From assembly GCA_045646865.1 (NCBI GenBank), contig JAZRLM010000012.1, positions 62,001 through 126,000 on the forward strand: a stretch of 64,000 nt of DNA, read 5' to 3'. The DNA comes from SIG440 sp045646865 (GTDB lineage Bacteria > Bacillota > Clostridia > Monoglobales > Monoglobaceae). The translations under genes were made by a program, and so were the position numbers. The notes under the pieces were generated by a model. The model saw only the letters and a list, made by a program, of their open reading frames with translations, did no database searches and was not told where the DNA came from. Positions within the stretch are counted from its first letter, which is position 1. The number at the start of each line of letters is the position of its first letter. Below, in pieces: positions 17,627 to 26,306 of this stretch.

Positions 17627-20197
17627 TTACATTGCGGAGTACAGAATTTTGGCAGCTTCTGCCTTGGTCAGGGGATTCAACGGTTTAAGAGTGCCGTCCT
17701 CATATCCCTTCATTGCGCCAATATTCAGCAGAACTGAAATACCGTCTTCTGCCCAGAACTCAATATCCTCTTTATCGGGAGCGGTTATGGCTGTTTTTAA
17801 GAAACCTTGGGGCAGGGTTCGTGCCACAATTGTTGCCGCCTCTGCACGGCTGATTGAGGCAAGTGGGTCTGCACAGCTTTCGGTGTCGGTAACATATCTG
17901 CCATTAACAATGCCAAGCTCATAAAGCGCTTTAAAGCTGTTAACCGCCCAGAATGGAATGTCGTCAATGTCGGTGTAGGTCAATGTTACCTCGGAATAAT
18001 CTTCGGGGTTAACTCCAAGATAATTTACAACCATAACCGCAAATTCCGAACGCGTCATCTGTTTTTGCGGAAAGAATTTGAGTTCGCCTGATGTGGGGTC
18101 ACCGTTGACAATTTTTTGTTTGTACATATAGCTTAAAATACCTTCTGCCCAGTTTCCTTCGGTGTCGGCAAAGGGGTTTTCGAGATGTTCATCTGATACG
18201 GTCATTGTTTTAAAGGTAGTATACCCAAGCTCATTGGTTGCATATACCGTTATTTTTTGAGTTTCTTCAGGAAGGTCGGCGGTAAATTCACCGGTTTCTT
18301 CATTGTAGTATATGTCTGTATCTTTTCCATCTGCTTTAAGGGTGATACCGTCTTTTGGTGTCGAGATGCTATATTCGCAGGTGATGGCACCTTCAAGACT
18401 GCCTGATTCAAATGTCATATCAATCACGGGGTATGCTTTGGGGTCGTCGGCTTTTGCAAGGTTAAATGATACGGGGATCTCAATAGTTTTCTTACCTGCA
18501 GTTACGCGGATATTACCTTGCTCACCAAATTTTTCTGTGGCAACAAACATACCTGATTTGTCGATTGTGCCAATATTGCTGTCACATTCCCAGATGAATA
18601 ATTCTTCAGGTGCAATCAGCTTGTTATGACCTCCGTATGCGTCGGCAGATAGGGATACTGTATCACCGGGGTCAAGGTGAAGCCTGGTTACTGCTTTGCC
18701 GGTTGATTTATCGTTTATTTCGATACTTGTGGGTGTTTCATAGCAGGTGATTGAGGTTTCGCATATTAACGAGCCGCTTTCTGCATAAACCTTAACTGAG
18801 CCGTCGTCATTTGCTGTGAATAAGCCTGTTTTTGAAATTGTGCTGTCTTTCCCTTTTTCAACCTTGTATGTCGCGTTTTTAGGAACGACTGTGGGATAGA
18901 AACCACTGTCGGTTGCCTTTAAATCAAGTTGAAGGGCAGCACCTTTAAGCAAGTATGCTGTTTTGGGGTACAGATGCAGTTTGGCTGTTTCGCCTGATTT
19001 TTCAGCAGAGTTGGTAAAGATAAAATGTGTCGAGAGCTTGCGTTCGTTACCGTCGGAGGGCTTGTTTACCACAAATGAGGAGTTGTTTCCAGGGTGCTGA
19101 ACACTTATTACGGTTGAGCCACCGCCGTCAAGGTTAAGTGCGTCTATGCATCCCAGCTCCTTCATACGATTTGCAAGAGTTTTAAGCTGTGCTCCATAGC
19201 TATGCCCTGTTTTTCTGCCGTCGAGAGTATAAAGGATAATACTGCCGTCTTCCTTAACACCAATTGCTGTACGCGGAGCGGCACCTGTGGGCAGGTTAGA
19301 GTTAACATTGCCGTTTATCAGCAGCCTGCCGCCAACCGAACCCATACCTGTCTTTACCTGCGACCAGCGTTTGTCACCTGTTGCACTGAAATTTATCGTT
19401 ACCTTTTCGCCAACTTCAAGGGTGGAGAGAGGAGTGAGAAATTCTTCGGGTGCTTTTGAATCAACGGTTATAACGATTTTATCCTTGGGAATTTCTATGG
19501 CGGTTAAATTTTCGGTAACAGATTCCACAACTGCGGTAATTTTTTCGCCAAGCTTCATTTCGCCCTCAACAGAGCCAAGTATTATATCAAAGCCGGGGGT
19601 TGTGTTTCGGGTTGTATCAGAAAATTCAGATGTCATTAAATATGCGGCATATGGCTGACGGTATTTGTTTATGTTGTAGATGTTAACTTCACTTCCGTCC
19701 TCGCGGATAAGAACCGAGTTAAAATATACATAAGATATAAATGCTGTACCGTCTTCAAGGATGCCAACAGCATCCTGACCTGACGCATCCTTGGTGAGAA
19801 TTTTGCCGTCAACTATTGCGGTGCTCATTGGAACAAGGGTCTGGGATGAAAAATAATCTGCGTTTGTTCCTGCAAGAACGTCAATGTCCTGACCTTCCAT
19901 AGTTGAAACCTGATCAGAGAGGGTATTTCCCCCATAAATAGCTGTACCATAGGTGATGGTGGGTATAACCGTGCCGTTGGGAGTATAGGTGATGTAGTTT
20001 TCACTTTGTTTGCCAACGCCGCTCTGGTCACTGTAAAAAACATTGTGGGTAAACTCCAGACCTTCACCAATTTGTATGGTGTAGTTATCTATGGTTGTGC
20101 TGCCCAGAACAGACGCAAAGGTGCTGACCGATGACAGAATAACGGCAGCACAAACAATTGTTGCAACAGTAGTCCGGAGTAATCTTTTTATTTTCAT
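17627..20197 (-). CDS. Secreted phosphodiester glycosidase with SLH domains
   Basis: An 856-residue exported protein. Signal peptide at about 1-29; a phosphodiester glycosidase (NAGPA, DUF2233-like) domain at about 90-395 with GGRLLINGNV, PRTAIGVKEDG and LNLDGGGSTVI, the core of the family that removes terminal sugar phosphodiesters; Ig-like/bacterial cell-wall beta domains at about 405-640; and three SLH repeats (about 675-856; FPQKQMTRSEFAVM, ISRAEAATIVART, LTKAEAAKILYSAM) that anchor proteins to pyruvylated wall polymers. A promoter and a WalR-type box lie upstream, suggesting control by cell-wall stress signalling. It may trim wall polymers or a peptidoglycan-linked glycan; the substrate is unknown. 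Confidence 0.88.
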   Translation of the reverse strand: MKIKRLLRTTVATIVCAAVILSSVSTFASVLGSTTIDNYTIQIGEGLEFTHNVFYSDQSGVGKQSENYITYTPNGTVIPTITYGTAIYGGNTLSDQVSTMEGQDIDVLAGTNADYFSSQTLVPMSTAIVDGKILTKDASGQDAVGILEDGTAFISYVYFNSVLIREDGSEVNIYNINKYRQPYAAYLMTSEFSDTTRNTTPGFDIILGSVEGEMKLGEKITAVVESVTENLTAIEIPKDKIVITVDSKAPEEFLTPLSTLEVGEKVTINFSATGDKRWSQVKTGMGSVGGRLLINGNVNSNLPTGAAPRTAIGVKEDGSIILYTLDGRKTGHSYGAQLKTLANRMKELGCIDALNLDGGGSTVISVQHPGNNSSFVVNKPSDGNERKLSTHFIFTNSAEKSGETAKLHLYPKTAYLLKGAALQLDLKATDSGFYPTVVPKNATYKVEKGKDSTISKTGLFTANDDGSVKVYAESGSLICETSITCYETPTSIEINDKSTGKAVTRLHLDPGDTVSLSADAYGGHNKLIAPEELFIWECDSNIGTIDKSGMFVATEKFGEQGNIRVTAGKKTIEIPVSFNLAKADDPKAYPVIDMTFESGSLEGAITCEYSISTPKDGITLKADGKDTDIYYNEETGEFTADLPEETQKITVYATNELGYTTFKTMTVSDEHLENPFADTEGNWAEGILSYMYKQKIVNGDPTSGELKFFPQKQMTRSEFAVMVVNYLGVNPEDYSEVTLTYTDIDDIPFWAVNSFKALYELGIVNGRYVTDTESCADPLASISRAEAATIVARTLPQGFLKTAITAPDKEDIEFWAEDGISVLLNIGAMKGYEDGTLKPLNPLTKAEAAKILYSAM

Positions 20198-20242
20198 ATA
20201 ATAACACTTCCTGAGAAATTTGTTGAATTTTATCTGTATATA

Positions 20243-20271
20243 AGTATAGCAAAATTAAGGGTTGTTGTAAA
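20243..20271 (-). promoter_or_regulatory. Promoter of the SLH glycosidase gene
   Basis: On the minus strand TTTACA (20266-20271) and TATACT (20243-20248) are spaced by 17 bases. Transcription would start about 40 bases before the ATG at 20197. Confidence 0.7.
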
Positions 20272-20281
20272 TGAAAAATTA

Positions 20282-20298
20282 TTTACAATACTGTTACA
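20282..20298 (-). promoter_or_regulatory. Putative WalR box
   Basis: Minus strand TGTAAC-AGTAT-TGTAAA, an exact match to the published WalR (YycF) consensus TGTWAH-N5-TGTWAH. It lies about 10 bases upstream of the -35 element of the SLH glycosidase promoter, an activator-like position. Confidence 0.55.
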
Positions 20299-20329
20299 GA
20301 AAGAATTTATAAAAAATTTCAAAAAAGAC

Positions 20330-20358
20330 TTGCATTTTATAAAAAGATGTGGTAGAAT
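20330..20358 (+). promoter_or_regulatory. Promoter of tRNA-Arg
   Basis: TTGCAT (20330-20335) and TAGAAT (20353-20358) separated by 17 bases, about 40 bases before the mature tRNA. Confidence 0.65.
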
Positions 20359-20398
20359 ATATAAACGTTGGCGGCAGTTTAAATTGCCTGACCGATAT

Positions 20399-20475
20399 GC
20401 GCCAGTAGCTCAGCTGGATAGAGTGACTGGCTACGAACCAGTAGGTCAGGGGTTCGAGTCCCTTCTGGCGCACCA
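20399..20475 (+). tRNA. tRNA-Arg (anticodon ACG), CCA encoded
   Basis: The seven-base acceptor strands GCGCCAG and CTGGCGC pair, the anticodon stem ACTGG/CCAGT encloses the loop CTACGAA with anticodon ACG, and the T arm reads AGGGG-TTCGAGT-CCCTT. The genomic sequence includes the terminal CCA at 20473-20475. A terminator follows and a decayed integrase lies just beyond, so this tRNA has probably served as an integration site. Confidence 0.95.
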
Positions 20476-20479
20476 ATTA

Positions 20480-20514
20480 AAAACCGCATTGCACAAGGCT
20501 TTGCGGTTTTTTGC
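20480..20514 (+). terminator. Terminator after tRNA-Arg
   Basis: AAAACCGCA and TGCGGTTTT form the stem, followed by TT. It directly follows the tRNA. Confidence 0.8.
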
Positions 20515-20583
20515 TTTTTATTACATTATTTTCCAAGTGCAATATTGCTACTTATTTGTTACTTATTGAAGAATTTTTATTAC

Positions 20584-20958
20584 TTAAGCATCCCGTTTTG
20601 CAGCAAGCATATTGTCAAGGAGTTCCGCAGCTCTTTCATCTGCACTTTGTATTGCGTGAGTGTATATATTGGCTGTTGTTAACATATTGGAATGGCCGAG
20701 TCTCTTAGATACCGTTCTTAAATCTGCACCGCCGGCAATGAGCAAAGTCGCATTTGTGTGCATTAGGCTATGGAGTGTAATCTGAGGAAGGCTGTTTTTT
20801 TAAAAAAACTTTTTAAACCATCCTGAAAGTGTGTCCGGCTGTATAGGTTTTCCGTTTCATTGTGTAAAAATCTTTTCTGTATCAATCCACAAGTCACCCA
20901 GTTTCAACCGCTCCGCAGTTTGTTCTTTTTTATGCTGTTTTAACAAATTCATAACAGG
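20584..20958 (-). pseudogene. Decayed tyrosine integrase (C-terminal catalytic part)
   Basis: The minus strand, in one continuous frame, reads as the C-terminal half of a phage/ICE-type tyrosine integrase: EQTAERLKLGDLWIDTEKIF, NGKPIQPDTLSGWFKKF, SLPQITLHSLMHTNATLLI, LGHSNMLTTANIYTHAIQ and ends LDNMLAAKRDA. It is broken by TGA at 20857-20859 (where Trp is expected) and TAA at 20800-20802, and the catalytic Arg of the HxLRHT motif is replaced by Met. The N-terminal half is missing. It marks an old element inserted next to tRNA-Arg. Confidence 0.85.
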
Positions 20959-20985
20959 CTTTTCTGGACTTTTTCAACAGTCTGA

Positions 20986-21011
20986 GGCAAGCCTGATGGC
21001 TTGCCTTTTGT
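20986..21011 (+). terminator. Terminator-like hairpin before the acyltransferase gene
   Basis: GGCAAGCC and GGCTTGCC pair around TGAT and are followed by TTTTG on the plus strand. No intact gene precedes it on that strand, so it may belong to the lost element. Confidence 0.6.
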
Positions 21012-21086
21012 ATTTTTGAGGGATTATTCTCTTGCAGAAGAAAGTAAAATGTGATAGAATGACTTTAAGCAAATGGAGGTGAAAGT

Positions 21087-22376
21087 ATGAAAAAATCCGA
21101 AAAGAAACCGTTAAGCTGGGTGAAACTTGATAACGCGGCAAAAATCTATCCTGCGGTAAGACGCAAAAACTGGAGCAATGTATTCCGCCAGTCTGCCACC
21201 TTGACTGAGGAGATAGATAAATCAGTACTTTCGTCTGCACTTGAAATAGTTGTAAAAAGATTTCCCACCATTGCCGCGCGTCTGCGAAAGGGTGCATTCT
21301 GGTATTATCTTCAGGAGGTTGAAACTCCGCCTGAAATTATGGATGAATACAGTTATCCCCTTACCTTTATGGGCAGAAAGGAAATGCGCAGATGTGCTTT
21401 TCGTGTGATTGTATATAAAAAACGAATAGCTGTTGAATTTTTTCATTCTTTGACGGACGGCACAGGAGCTCTTGTATTCCTTAAAAATTTAATAGCTGAA
21501 TATATTGAACAAAAATATAATATATCCATTCCTTTTGAAGAAGGAATTGTTGACAGAAGACAAAAACCTCTTGATGAAGAACTTGAAGATTGTTTTTTGA
21601 AGGTTGCAGGGGATGTTCCGTTGTCACGGCGTGATACAAATGCCTGGCATCTGAGCGGTGAGCCCGAGGCAGGCGGTTATCTTAATCTTACCTGCTTTAA
21701 ACTACCTGTCAGGCAGGTCCTTGAAAAATCTCATCAGTATAACACCACTATGACAGTATTTTTGGGTGCAGTAATGATGAAAGCCCTTGTGAATCTTCAG
21801 AACGAGAAGACCCCGTCTGTAAAAAAACAAAAACATATAAAGCTTCTGATCCCCGTAAATCTAAGAAGTCTTTATCCATATAACACGTTAAGAAATTTTG
21901 CAATGTTTACAATCCCTGAAATTGACCCAAGACTAGGAGAATATTCTATGGAAGAAATAATAAAGGTGATTTATCACAAAATGGGGGCAGAGTTTACTGC
22001 CAAACATATGAGCGGGGTTATAGCGGCAAATGTAAAGGATGAAAAAAATTTGTTTTTGAGAATTATTCCTCTGCCTATTAAAAACGCAGTGATGAAGGCT
22101 GTATATGATAGCGTAGGTGAGAGAAAATCCTGCCTGAATCTTTCAAATTTGGGGCTTGTAAAGCTGCCTGAAGTTATGTATAAGTACGTAACACGGATGG
22201 ACTTTATTCTGGGAGTTCAGGCGGCTACTCCGTATAATTGCGGTGTTTTATCTTTTGGCGATACGGTGTATGTGAATTTTATAAGAAACATATGTCAACC
22301 TGACCTTGAAAGGCATTTTTATAATGTGTTAAAGGAGTTGGGAATTGAAGCGGTTTTGGAAAGTAACAGAAAGTGA
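21087..22376 (+). CDS. Condensation-domain-like acyltransferase (alcohol acetyltransferase-like)
   Basis: A 429-residue cytoplasmic protein whose sequence FFHSLTDGTGALVFLKNL contains HSLTDG, matching the HxxxDG motif of CoA-dependent acyltransferases of the BAHD/condensation superfamily; ALEIVVKRFPTIAARLR and the C-terminal VNFIRN region also fit that fold. Homologues in Clostridia are often annotated alcohol acetyltransferase. The next gene, ten bases downstream, is a zinc-ribbon membrane protein that commonly accompanies it, so the pair probably acts together. Acyl donor and acceptor are unknown. RBS AATGGAGGTG precedes ATG. Confidence 0.7.
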   Translation: MKKSEKKPLSWVKLDNAAKIYPAVRRKNWSNVFRQSATLTEEIDKSVLSSALEIVVKRFPTIAARLRKGAFWYYLQEVETPPEIMDEYSYPLTFMGRKEMRRCAFRVIVYKKRIAVEFFHSLTDGTGALVFLKNLIAEYIEQKYNISIPFEEGIVDRRQKPLDEELEDCFLKVAGDVPLSRRDTNAWHLSGEPEAGGYLNLTCFKLPVRQVLEKSHQYNTTMTVFLGAVMMKALVNLQNEKTPSVKKQKHIKLLIPVNLRSLYPYNTLRNFAMFTIPEIDPRLGEYSMEEIIKVIYHKMGAEFTAKHMSGVIAANVKDEKNLFLRIIPLPIKNAVMKAVYDSVGERKSCLNLSNLGLVKLPEVMYKYVTRMDFILGVQAATPYNCGVLSFGDTVYVNFIRNICQPDLERHFYNVLKELGIEAVLESNRK

Positions 22377-22386
22377 GGAATGAAGG

Positions 22387-23079
22387 ATGTACTGTGTAAA
22401 TTGTGGTGTAAAGCTTGAAACAGGTGAAGAAATTTGTCCTTTGTGCGGAACAGAGGCATATCATACCAATATCAGAATTGAGCCTGAAAAACGGTTGTAT
22501 CCCAAGGACAGACTGCCGGAGTTAAATCACCGTTCCAAGGCATTTAACGGAGCGGTTATTATAATGTTCCTTATTCCCATTGTGGTATCGTTTCTTGCGG
22601 ATTTTCGTTTTGACGGAAAAATTAAATGGTTTGGTTACGTATTAGGCGCGTTAATTATTTGCTATACAGCACTAGCACTTCCGCTATGGTTTAAAAAGCC
22701 CAATCCGGTAATTTTTACACCCTGTGTTGTTGCTGAAACCATAGGATATCTTTTGTACATAAACTGTATAACAAACGGTGACTGGTTTCTCAGCTTTGCT
22801 TTTCCTGTTGCAGGCGGGTTGGGAATTATCACAACTGCAGTTGTGACATTGATGTACTATCTGAAAAAAGGCAAGCTTTATATATGGGGCGGTGCATTTA
22901 CCCTTACCGGTGGATTTATTATGCTGATAGAATTTTTTATATCAATAACCTTTGATATAAAATTCATTGGCTGGTCTGTTTATCCCCTGTCGGTACTTGT
23001 TTTGCTTGGCGGACTGATGTTTTATCTTGCAAACAATAAATCCGCACGGGATACTATGGAAAGAAAGCTCTTCTTTTAA
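22387..23079 (+). CDS. DUF6320-like zinc-ribbon membrane protein
   Basis: A 230-residue protein with an N-terminal zinc ribbon (MYCVNCGVKLETGEEICPLCG; two CxxC pairs at residues 3-6 and 18-21) and six hydrophobic helices from about residue 55 to 222. This architecture matches DUF6320-type proteins that are encoded beside the acyltransferase-like gene upstream. It starts ten bases after that gene with RBS GAGGAATGAAGG. Its role is unknown; it could anchor or regulate the acyltransferase at the membrane. Confidence 0.7.
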   Translation: MYCVNCGVKLETGEEICPLCGTEAYHTNIRIEPEKRLYPKDRLPELNHRSKAFNGAVIIMFLIPIVVSFLADFRFDGKIKWFGYVLGALIICYTALALPLWFKKPNPVIFTPCVVAETIGYLLYINCITNGDWFLSFAFPVAGGLGIITTAVVTLMYYLKKGKLYIWGGAFTLTGGFIMLIEFFISITFDIKFIGWSVYPLSVLVLLGGLMFYLANNKSARDTMERKLFF

Positions 23080-23126
23080 TACGATAACTCCCTATACACA
23101 AGTCAGAATTTGAAAGGAGTATGAAA

Positions 23127-23882
23127 ATGAAATCAAGAATAATTGCCATGATTGGTTCAGTATTTGCCGTATATGGGTTAATATTATGTATTTTCTCAAA
23201 CATAAATGCCGGTGGTTTAATGGTTCTGGGTTTTGGGATAATTACTTTGTGCGCAGGTGTTTTTTATTCAAAAATTAAGGAGCTTGCAACTAAAAGATAT
23301 TTTAAGTGGTGCATAGCTTTATTTATTTTATTATTATGTGCAGAGCTTGTGTTAACATCGTTTATTGCAATTTACGCAACTCGCGATAATTCTGATTACA
23401 ATGAAGATGCACTTATTGTTCTGGGTGGCGGTATTCGGGGGGGAAAAGTGACATTGCCTTTAAAGCTTCGTCTGGATAAAGCCATAGAGTATCATCATAA
23501 AAACCCTGATGCTTTAATTGTTGTTACCGGCGGACAGGGATTGCAGGAAACCGTTACAGAGGCTTATGCTATGGAAAAGTATCTTGTGGAAAATGGTATT
23601 GATAAAAACAGAATTATAAAGGAAGAAAAGGCAACATCTACATTTGAGAATATGAAATTTTCAAAAGAAATACTTGACAGTTATTTTACAAATGATTATT
23701 CCGTTTGTATTATAACAAATAATTTTCATATATTCAGAGGAACAACCATTGCAAAAAACCGAGGATTTAAAGATGTTACCCACATTCATGCAGGACTGCA
23801 ATGGTATAATATTTTGCCGTGTTATCTGAGGGAGAGTCTGGCTATAATCAAAATGATTATTGAACAAGCTACTGTTGCGTGA
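23127..23882 (+). CDS. YdcF/SanA-family (DUF218) membrane protein
   Basis: A protein of about 251 residues with three N-terminal transmembrane helices (within the first 85 residues) and a C-terminal DUF218 domain: DALIVLGGGIRGGKVTLPLK, ALIVVTGGQGLQETVTEAYA, EEKATSTFENMKFSKEIL and VCIITNNFHIFRG. The family includes ElyC/SanA proteins linked to envelope integrity in enterobacteria; biochemical function is unresolved. ATG at 23121 is only one base from the GGAG RBS, so ATG at 23127 (seven bases away) is preferred. Confidence 0.8.
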   Translation: MKSRIIAMIGSVFAVYGLILCIFSNINAGGLMVLGFGIITLCAGVFYSKIKELATKRYFKWCIALFILLLCAELVLTSFIAIYATRDNSDYNEDALIVLGGGIRGGKVTLPLKLRLDKAIEYHHKNPDALIVVTGGQGLQETVTEAYAMEKYLVENGIDKNRIIKEEKATSTFENMKFSKEILDSYFTNDYSVCIITNNFHIFRGTTIAKNRGFKDVTHIHAGLQWYNILPCYLRESLAIIKMIIEQATVA

Positions 23883-23968
23883 CACAAACGGCTTGACAGA
23901 ATATAAGAAAAATGACTGAACATAATAAATATATTACGACTGCTTGCTAAAATGAAAGGAAGACATTT

Positions 23969-24778
23969 ATGCCAAAGTTTGAAGGTTGGGATTTAAGAAA
24001 ATATAGGGATTATATTAAAAAGAATAAAGGTGTTTTTGCGGTTTATATCCTGCTTCGTGCGTTAGTTATCGTTGCAATGGTGTTTTCGTGCCTGCGCGGA
24101 AATTATGAAAACCTGTTTTACTGCAGTATGGCGCTGGTGCTTTTTTTGGTTCCGCCTTTTTTTGAAAAGAATTTCGGCATTGACATCCCCAATATTCTTG
24201 AGGGTATAATACTGCTGTTTATTTTTGCGTCGATTATATTGGGCGAGATGGGTAACTATTACACCAGATTTCCTGTGTGGGACACCATTCTTCACACGCT
24301 GAACGGCTTTTTGTGTGCGGCTGTAGGTTTTGGTCTGGTTGATATTTTAAACCGAAACGAGAAGATAAAGTTCCGTTTGTCACCGATATTTCTTGCTTTG
24401 GTTGCTTTTTGTTTTTCAATGACAATCGGTGTGCTGTGGGAATTCTTTGAGTTCATTATGGATGTGTTTTTCGGCAAGGATATGCAAAAGGATGCTGTAA
24501 TTCAGGGAATTGTTTCGACCTGCCTCAGCGGCAGCACAAAGGCTCCAACGGTAATCGAAAATATAAAATCTGTTGCCGTAAATGGAAAGGAACTTGGTAT
24601 AGAAGGCTATCTTGATATTGGTCTTTTTGATACAATGAAGGATTTAATTGTCAATTTTATCGGTGCGGTGGTGTTTAGTGTAATTGGGTTCTTTTATGTG
24701 AAAAGTCGTGGAAAGAGCCGTTTTGCAGGGCACTTTATACCAAGGGTAGTTGAAGAGAACGAAGAAAGTGAAAAATAG
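23969..24778 (+). CDS. YjdF/DUF2238-like membrane protein
   Basis: A 269-residue protein with about six transmembrane helices. Motifs GEMGNYYTRFPVWDTILH, GFLCAAVGFGLVDILNRN and MTIGVLWEFFEFIMD resemble the DUF2238/YjdF family of inner membrane proteins of unknown function. The stretch at about 180-220 (FGKDMQKDA ... GYLDIGLFDTMKDL) is a hydrophilic loop that ends in IGLFDTMKDLIVNFIGA, also family-like. Its stop codon abuts the bioY ATG, so the two are probably co-expressed. Confidence 0.7.
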   Translation: MPKFEGWDLRKYRDYIKKNKGVFAVYILLRALVIVAMVFSCLRGNYENLFYCSMALVLFLVPPFFEKNFGIDIPNILEGIILLFIFASIILGEMGNYYTRFPVWDTILHTLNGFLCAAVGFGLVDILNRNEKIKFRLSPIFLALVAFCFSMTIGVLWEFFEFIMDVFFGKDMQKDAVIQGIVSTCLSGSTKAPTVIENIKSVAVNGKELGIEGYLDIGLFDTMKDLIVNFIGAVVFSVIGFFYVKSRGKSRFAGHFIPRVVEENEESEK

Positions 24779-25300
24779 ATGAAACTGAAGAACCTTAATC
24801 GGATTGCAATGTTTACTGCGTTACTTGCGGTATGTGCGTGGATAAGTATTCCTGCACCTGTGCCTTTTACCCTGCAGACATTCGGAGTTTTTCTTGCGGC
24901 AGGATTGCTTGGCAGGAATAAGGGAGCGGCTGCGGTGCTTGTATATATTTTACTTGGGGCTATTGGTCTGCCGGTGTTTTCAGGCGGCAGAGGTGGCCTT
25001 GGTATAATATTGGGCGAAACCGGCGGATACATAATGGGTTTTTTGCCATCGGCATATATTTGCGGCGCAATTTGTGAAAAAAACAAAAAACCATCAATGC
25101 TGTTTGCATCAATGGTTATTGGATTAATCGTCTGCTATGCCGTGGGCAGTATGTGGGCGTATTTTATGTTCTTTAATGTGGGATATGCAGGAATTATAAC
25201 CGTGCTGACAAGACATATTTTGTCATTTATAATCCCTGATTTAATAAAGCTTATTCTGGCTGTCTGGGTTGTAAGTGAACTGAATAAGCGGGTGTCATAG
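24779..25300 (+). CDS. bioY: Biotin transporter BioY
   Basis: Substrate-binding S component of an ECF-type biotin transporter. The 173-residue protein has six hydrophobic helices and the family segments PFTLQTFGVFLAAGLLG (about residues 27-43), LGAIGLPVFSGGRGGLG and TGGYIMGFLPSAY. The ATG directly follows the upstream stop codon. No bio synthesis genes are in the window, consistent with biotin uptake. The ECF energizing module must be encoded elsewhere. Confidence 0.92.
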   Translation: MKLKNLNRIAMFTALLAVCAWISIPAPVPFTLQTFGVFLAAGLLGRNKGAAAVLVYILLGAIGLPVFSGGRGGLGIILGETGGYIMGFLPSAYICGAICEKNKKPSMLFASMVIGLIVCYAVGSMWAYFMFFNVGYAGIITVLTRHILSFIIPDLIKLILAVWVVSELNKRVS

Positions 25301-25303
25301 AAA

Positions 25304-26071
25304 CTATCTGATTCCAAAAAACTTCATACCGTTTTCACGTGTGATTCGGATAACATCTTCAACGGGCATTCCCTTGACTTCGGCAATTTTTTCTGCAACA
25401 CGATATACCATACTGCTGTCGTTACGTTGACCACGGAAGGGTTCGGGTGCCATATAGGGACAGTCGGTTTCGATAAACAATCGTTCAATGGGAATTACGC
25501 TTAACGCCTCAATTGCACGGCGAGCGTTTTTAAAGGTAATTACGCCGGTAAAGGATATATAAAGCCCCATTTTTACTAGTTCTTTTGCAGTTTCCGCGCT
25601 GCCTGAAAAACAATGCACAACACCGTTGGTTATCTGTTTTTCTTTAAGAATTGCAATACACTCGCCTTTTGAATCGCGGTCGTGGATTACAACTGGCATA
25701 CCAAGTTCTTTTGCAAGGTCAAGCTGTGCCCGGAGCCAGAACTTTTGCTTTTCAGGGTCAGCATCGTTGTAATGATAGTCAAGACCTGTTTCGCCGATTG
25801 CCACAACCTTGGGGTGGGAGGCAAGTTTTTTCAGGGTTTGGATGTCTTGGTCGGTCATTTGGTTTACATCGCTAGGATGAACACCAACAGTTGCATAGAT
25901 AAAATCGTATTTTTCCGCCAGCTCGATTGAGTCAAGGGAGGATGAAATATCAAATGCAATGTTATTGACAAGACCAACACCTGAATTTCTGATTTTTTCA
26001 ATAACCGCATCCCTGTCGTCGTTAAATCTTGTGTCGTTCAGGTGTGCGTGGGTATCGTATAAATAGTTCAT
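25304..26071 (-). CDS. tatD: TatD-family metal-dependent deoxyribonuclease
   Basis: About 255 residues, TIM-barrel amidohydrolase-like nuclease. Metal-binding motifs: DTHAHLND near the N-terminus, VGVHPSDV, AIGETGLDYHY, VIHDRDSKG, VVHCFSGSAE and FIETDCPYMAP. Family members act as 3'-5' exonucleases on single-stranded DNA. The frame opens at ATG 26077, but GGAG is only two bases away; the next ATG (26071) has better spacing. It converges with bioY, three bases apart. Confidence 0.92.
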   Translation of the reverse strand: MNYLYDTHAHLNDTRFNDDRDAVIEKIRNSGVGLVNNIAFDISSSLDSIELAEKYDFIYATVGVHPSDVNQMTDQDIQTLKKLASHPKVVAIGETGLDYHYNDADPEKQKFWLRAQLDLAKELGMPVVIHDRDSKGECIAILKEKQITNGVVHCFSGSAETAKELVKMGLYISFTGVITFKNARRAIEALSVIPIERLFIETDCPYMAPEPFRGQRNDSSMVYRVAEKIAEVKGMPVEDVIRITRENGMKFFGIR

Positions 26072-26088
26072 ATTCATATCTCCAAATT

Positions 26089-26301
26089 ACAGGGCAGCCT
26101 TAGGCATCTTCACATAGGGATAAACCAACTTGAAACTTTGTATTTTGGCGTCGTACTGCGGAAAAAGCCTCGATAATCCATACAGGATTGTCTGCGTTTT
26201 TTACTTGTCCGACATCCAAAATACTGTGTTTCAAGCAGAAAAACTGTTTGAATTCCAAATTGATTTCTCCCTAAATGAAGACGCCTTTACGGCTGCCCTG
26301 T
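26089..26301. mobile_element. MITE-like 213-bp imperfect palindrome
   Basis: The whole tatD-aminotransferase gap is one long inverted repeat. Ends: ACAGGGCAGCC (26089-26099) and GGCTGCCCTGT (26291-26301). Further inside, CTTCACATAGGGATAAACC (from about 26108) matches the reverse complement of the right arm (CTTCATTTAGGGAGAAATC), GTATTTTGG occurs in both arms, and the apex is GATAATCC-ATAC-AGGATTGTC (about 26172-26192). It encodes no protein I trust (an apparent 70-codon frame is a by-product). No clear target duplication is seen. Confidence 0.75.
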
Positions 26302-26306
26302 GTTTA

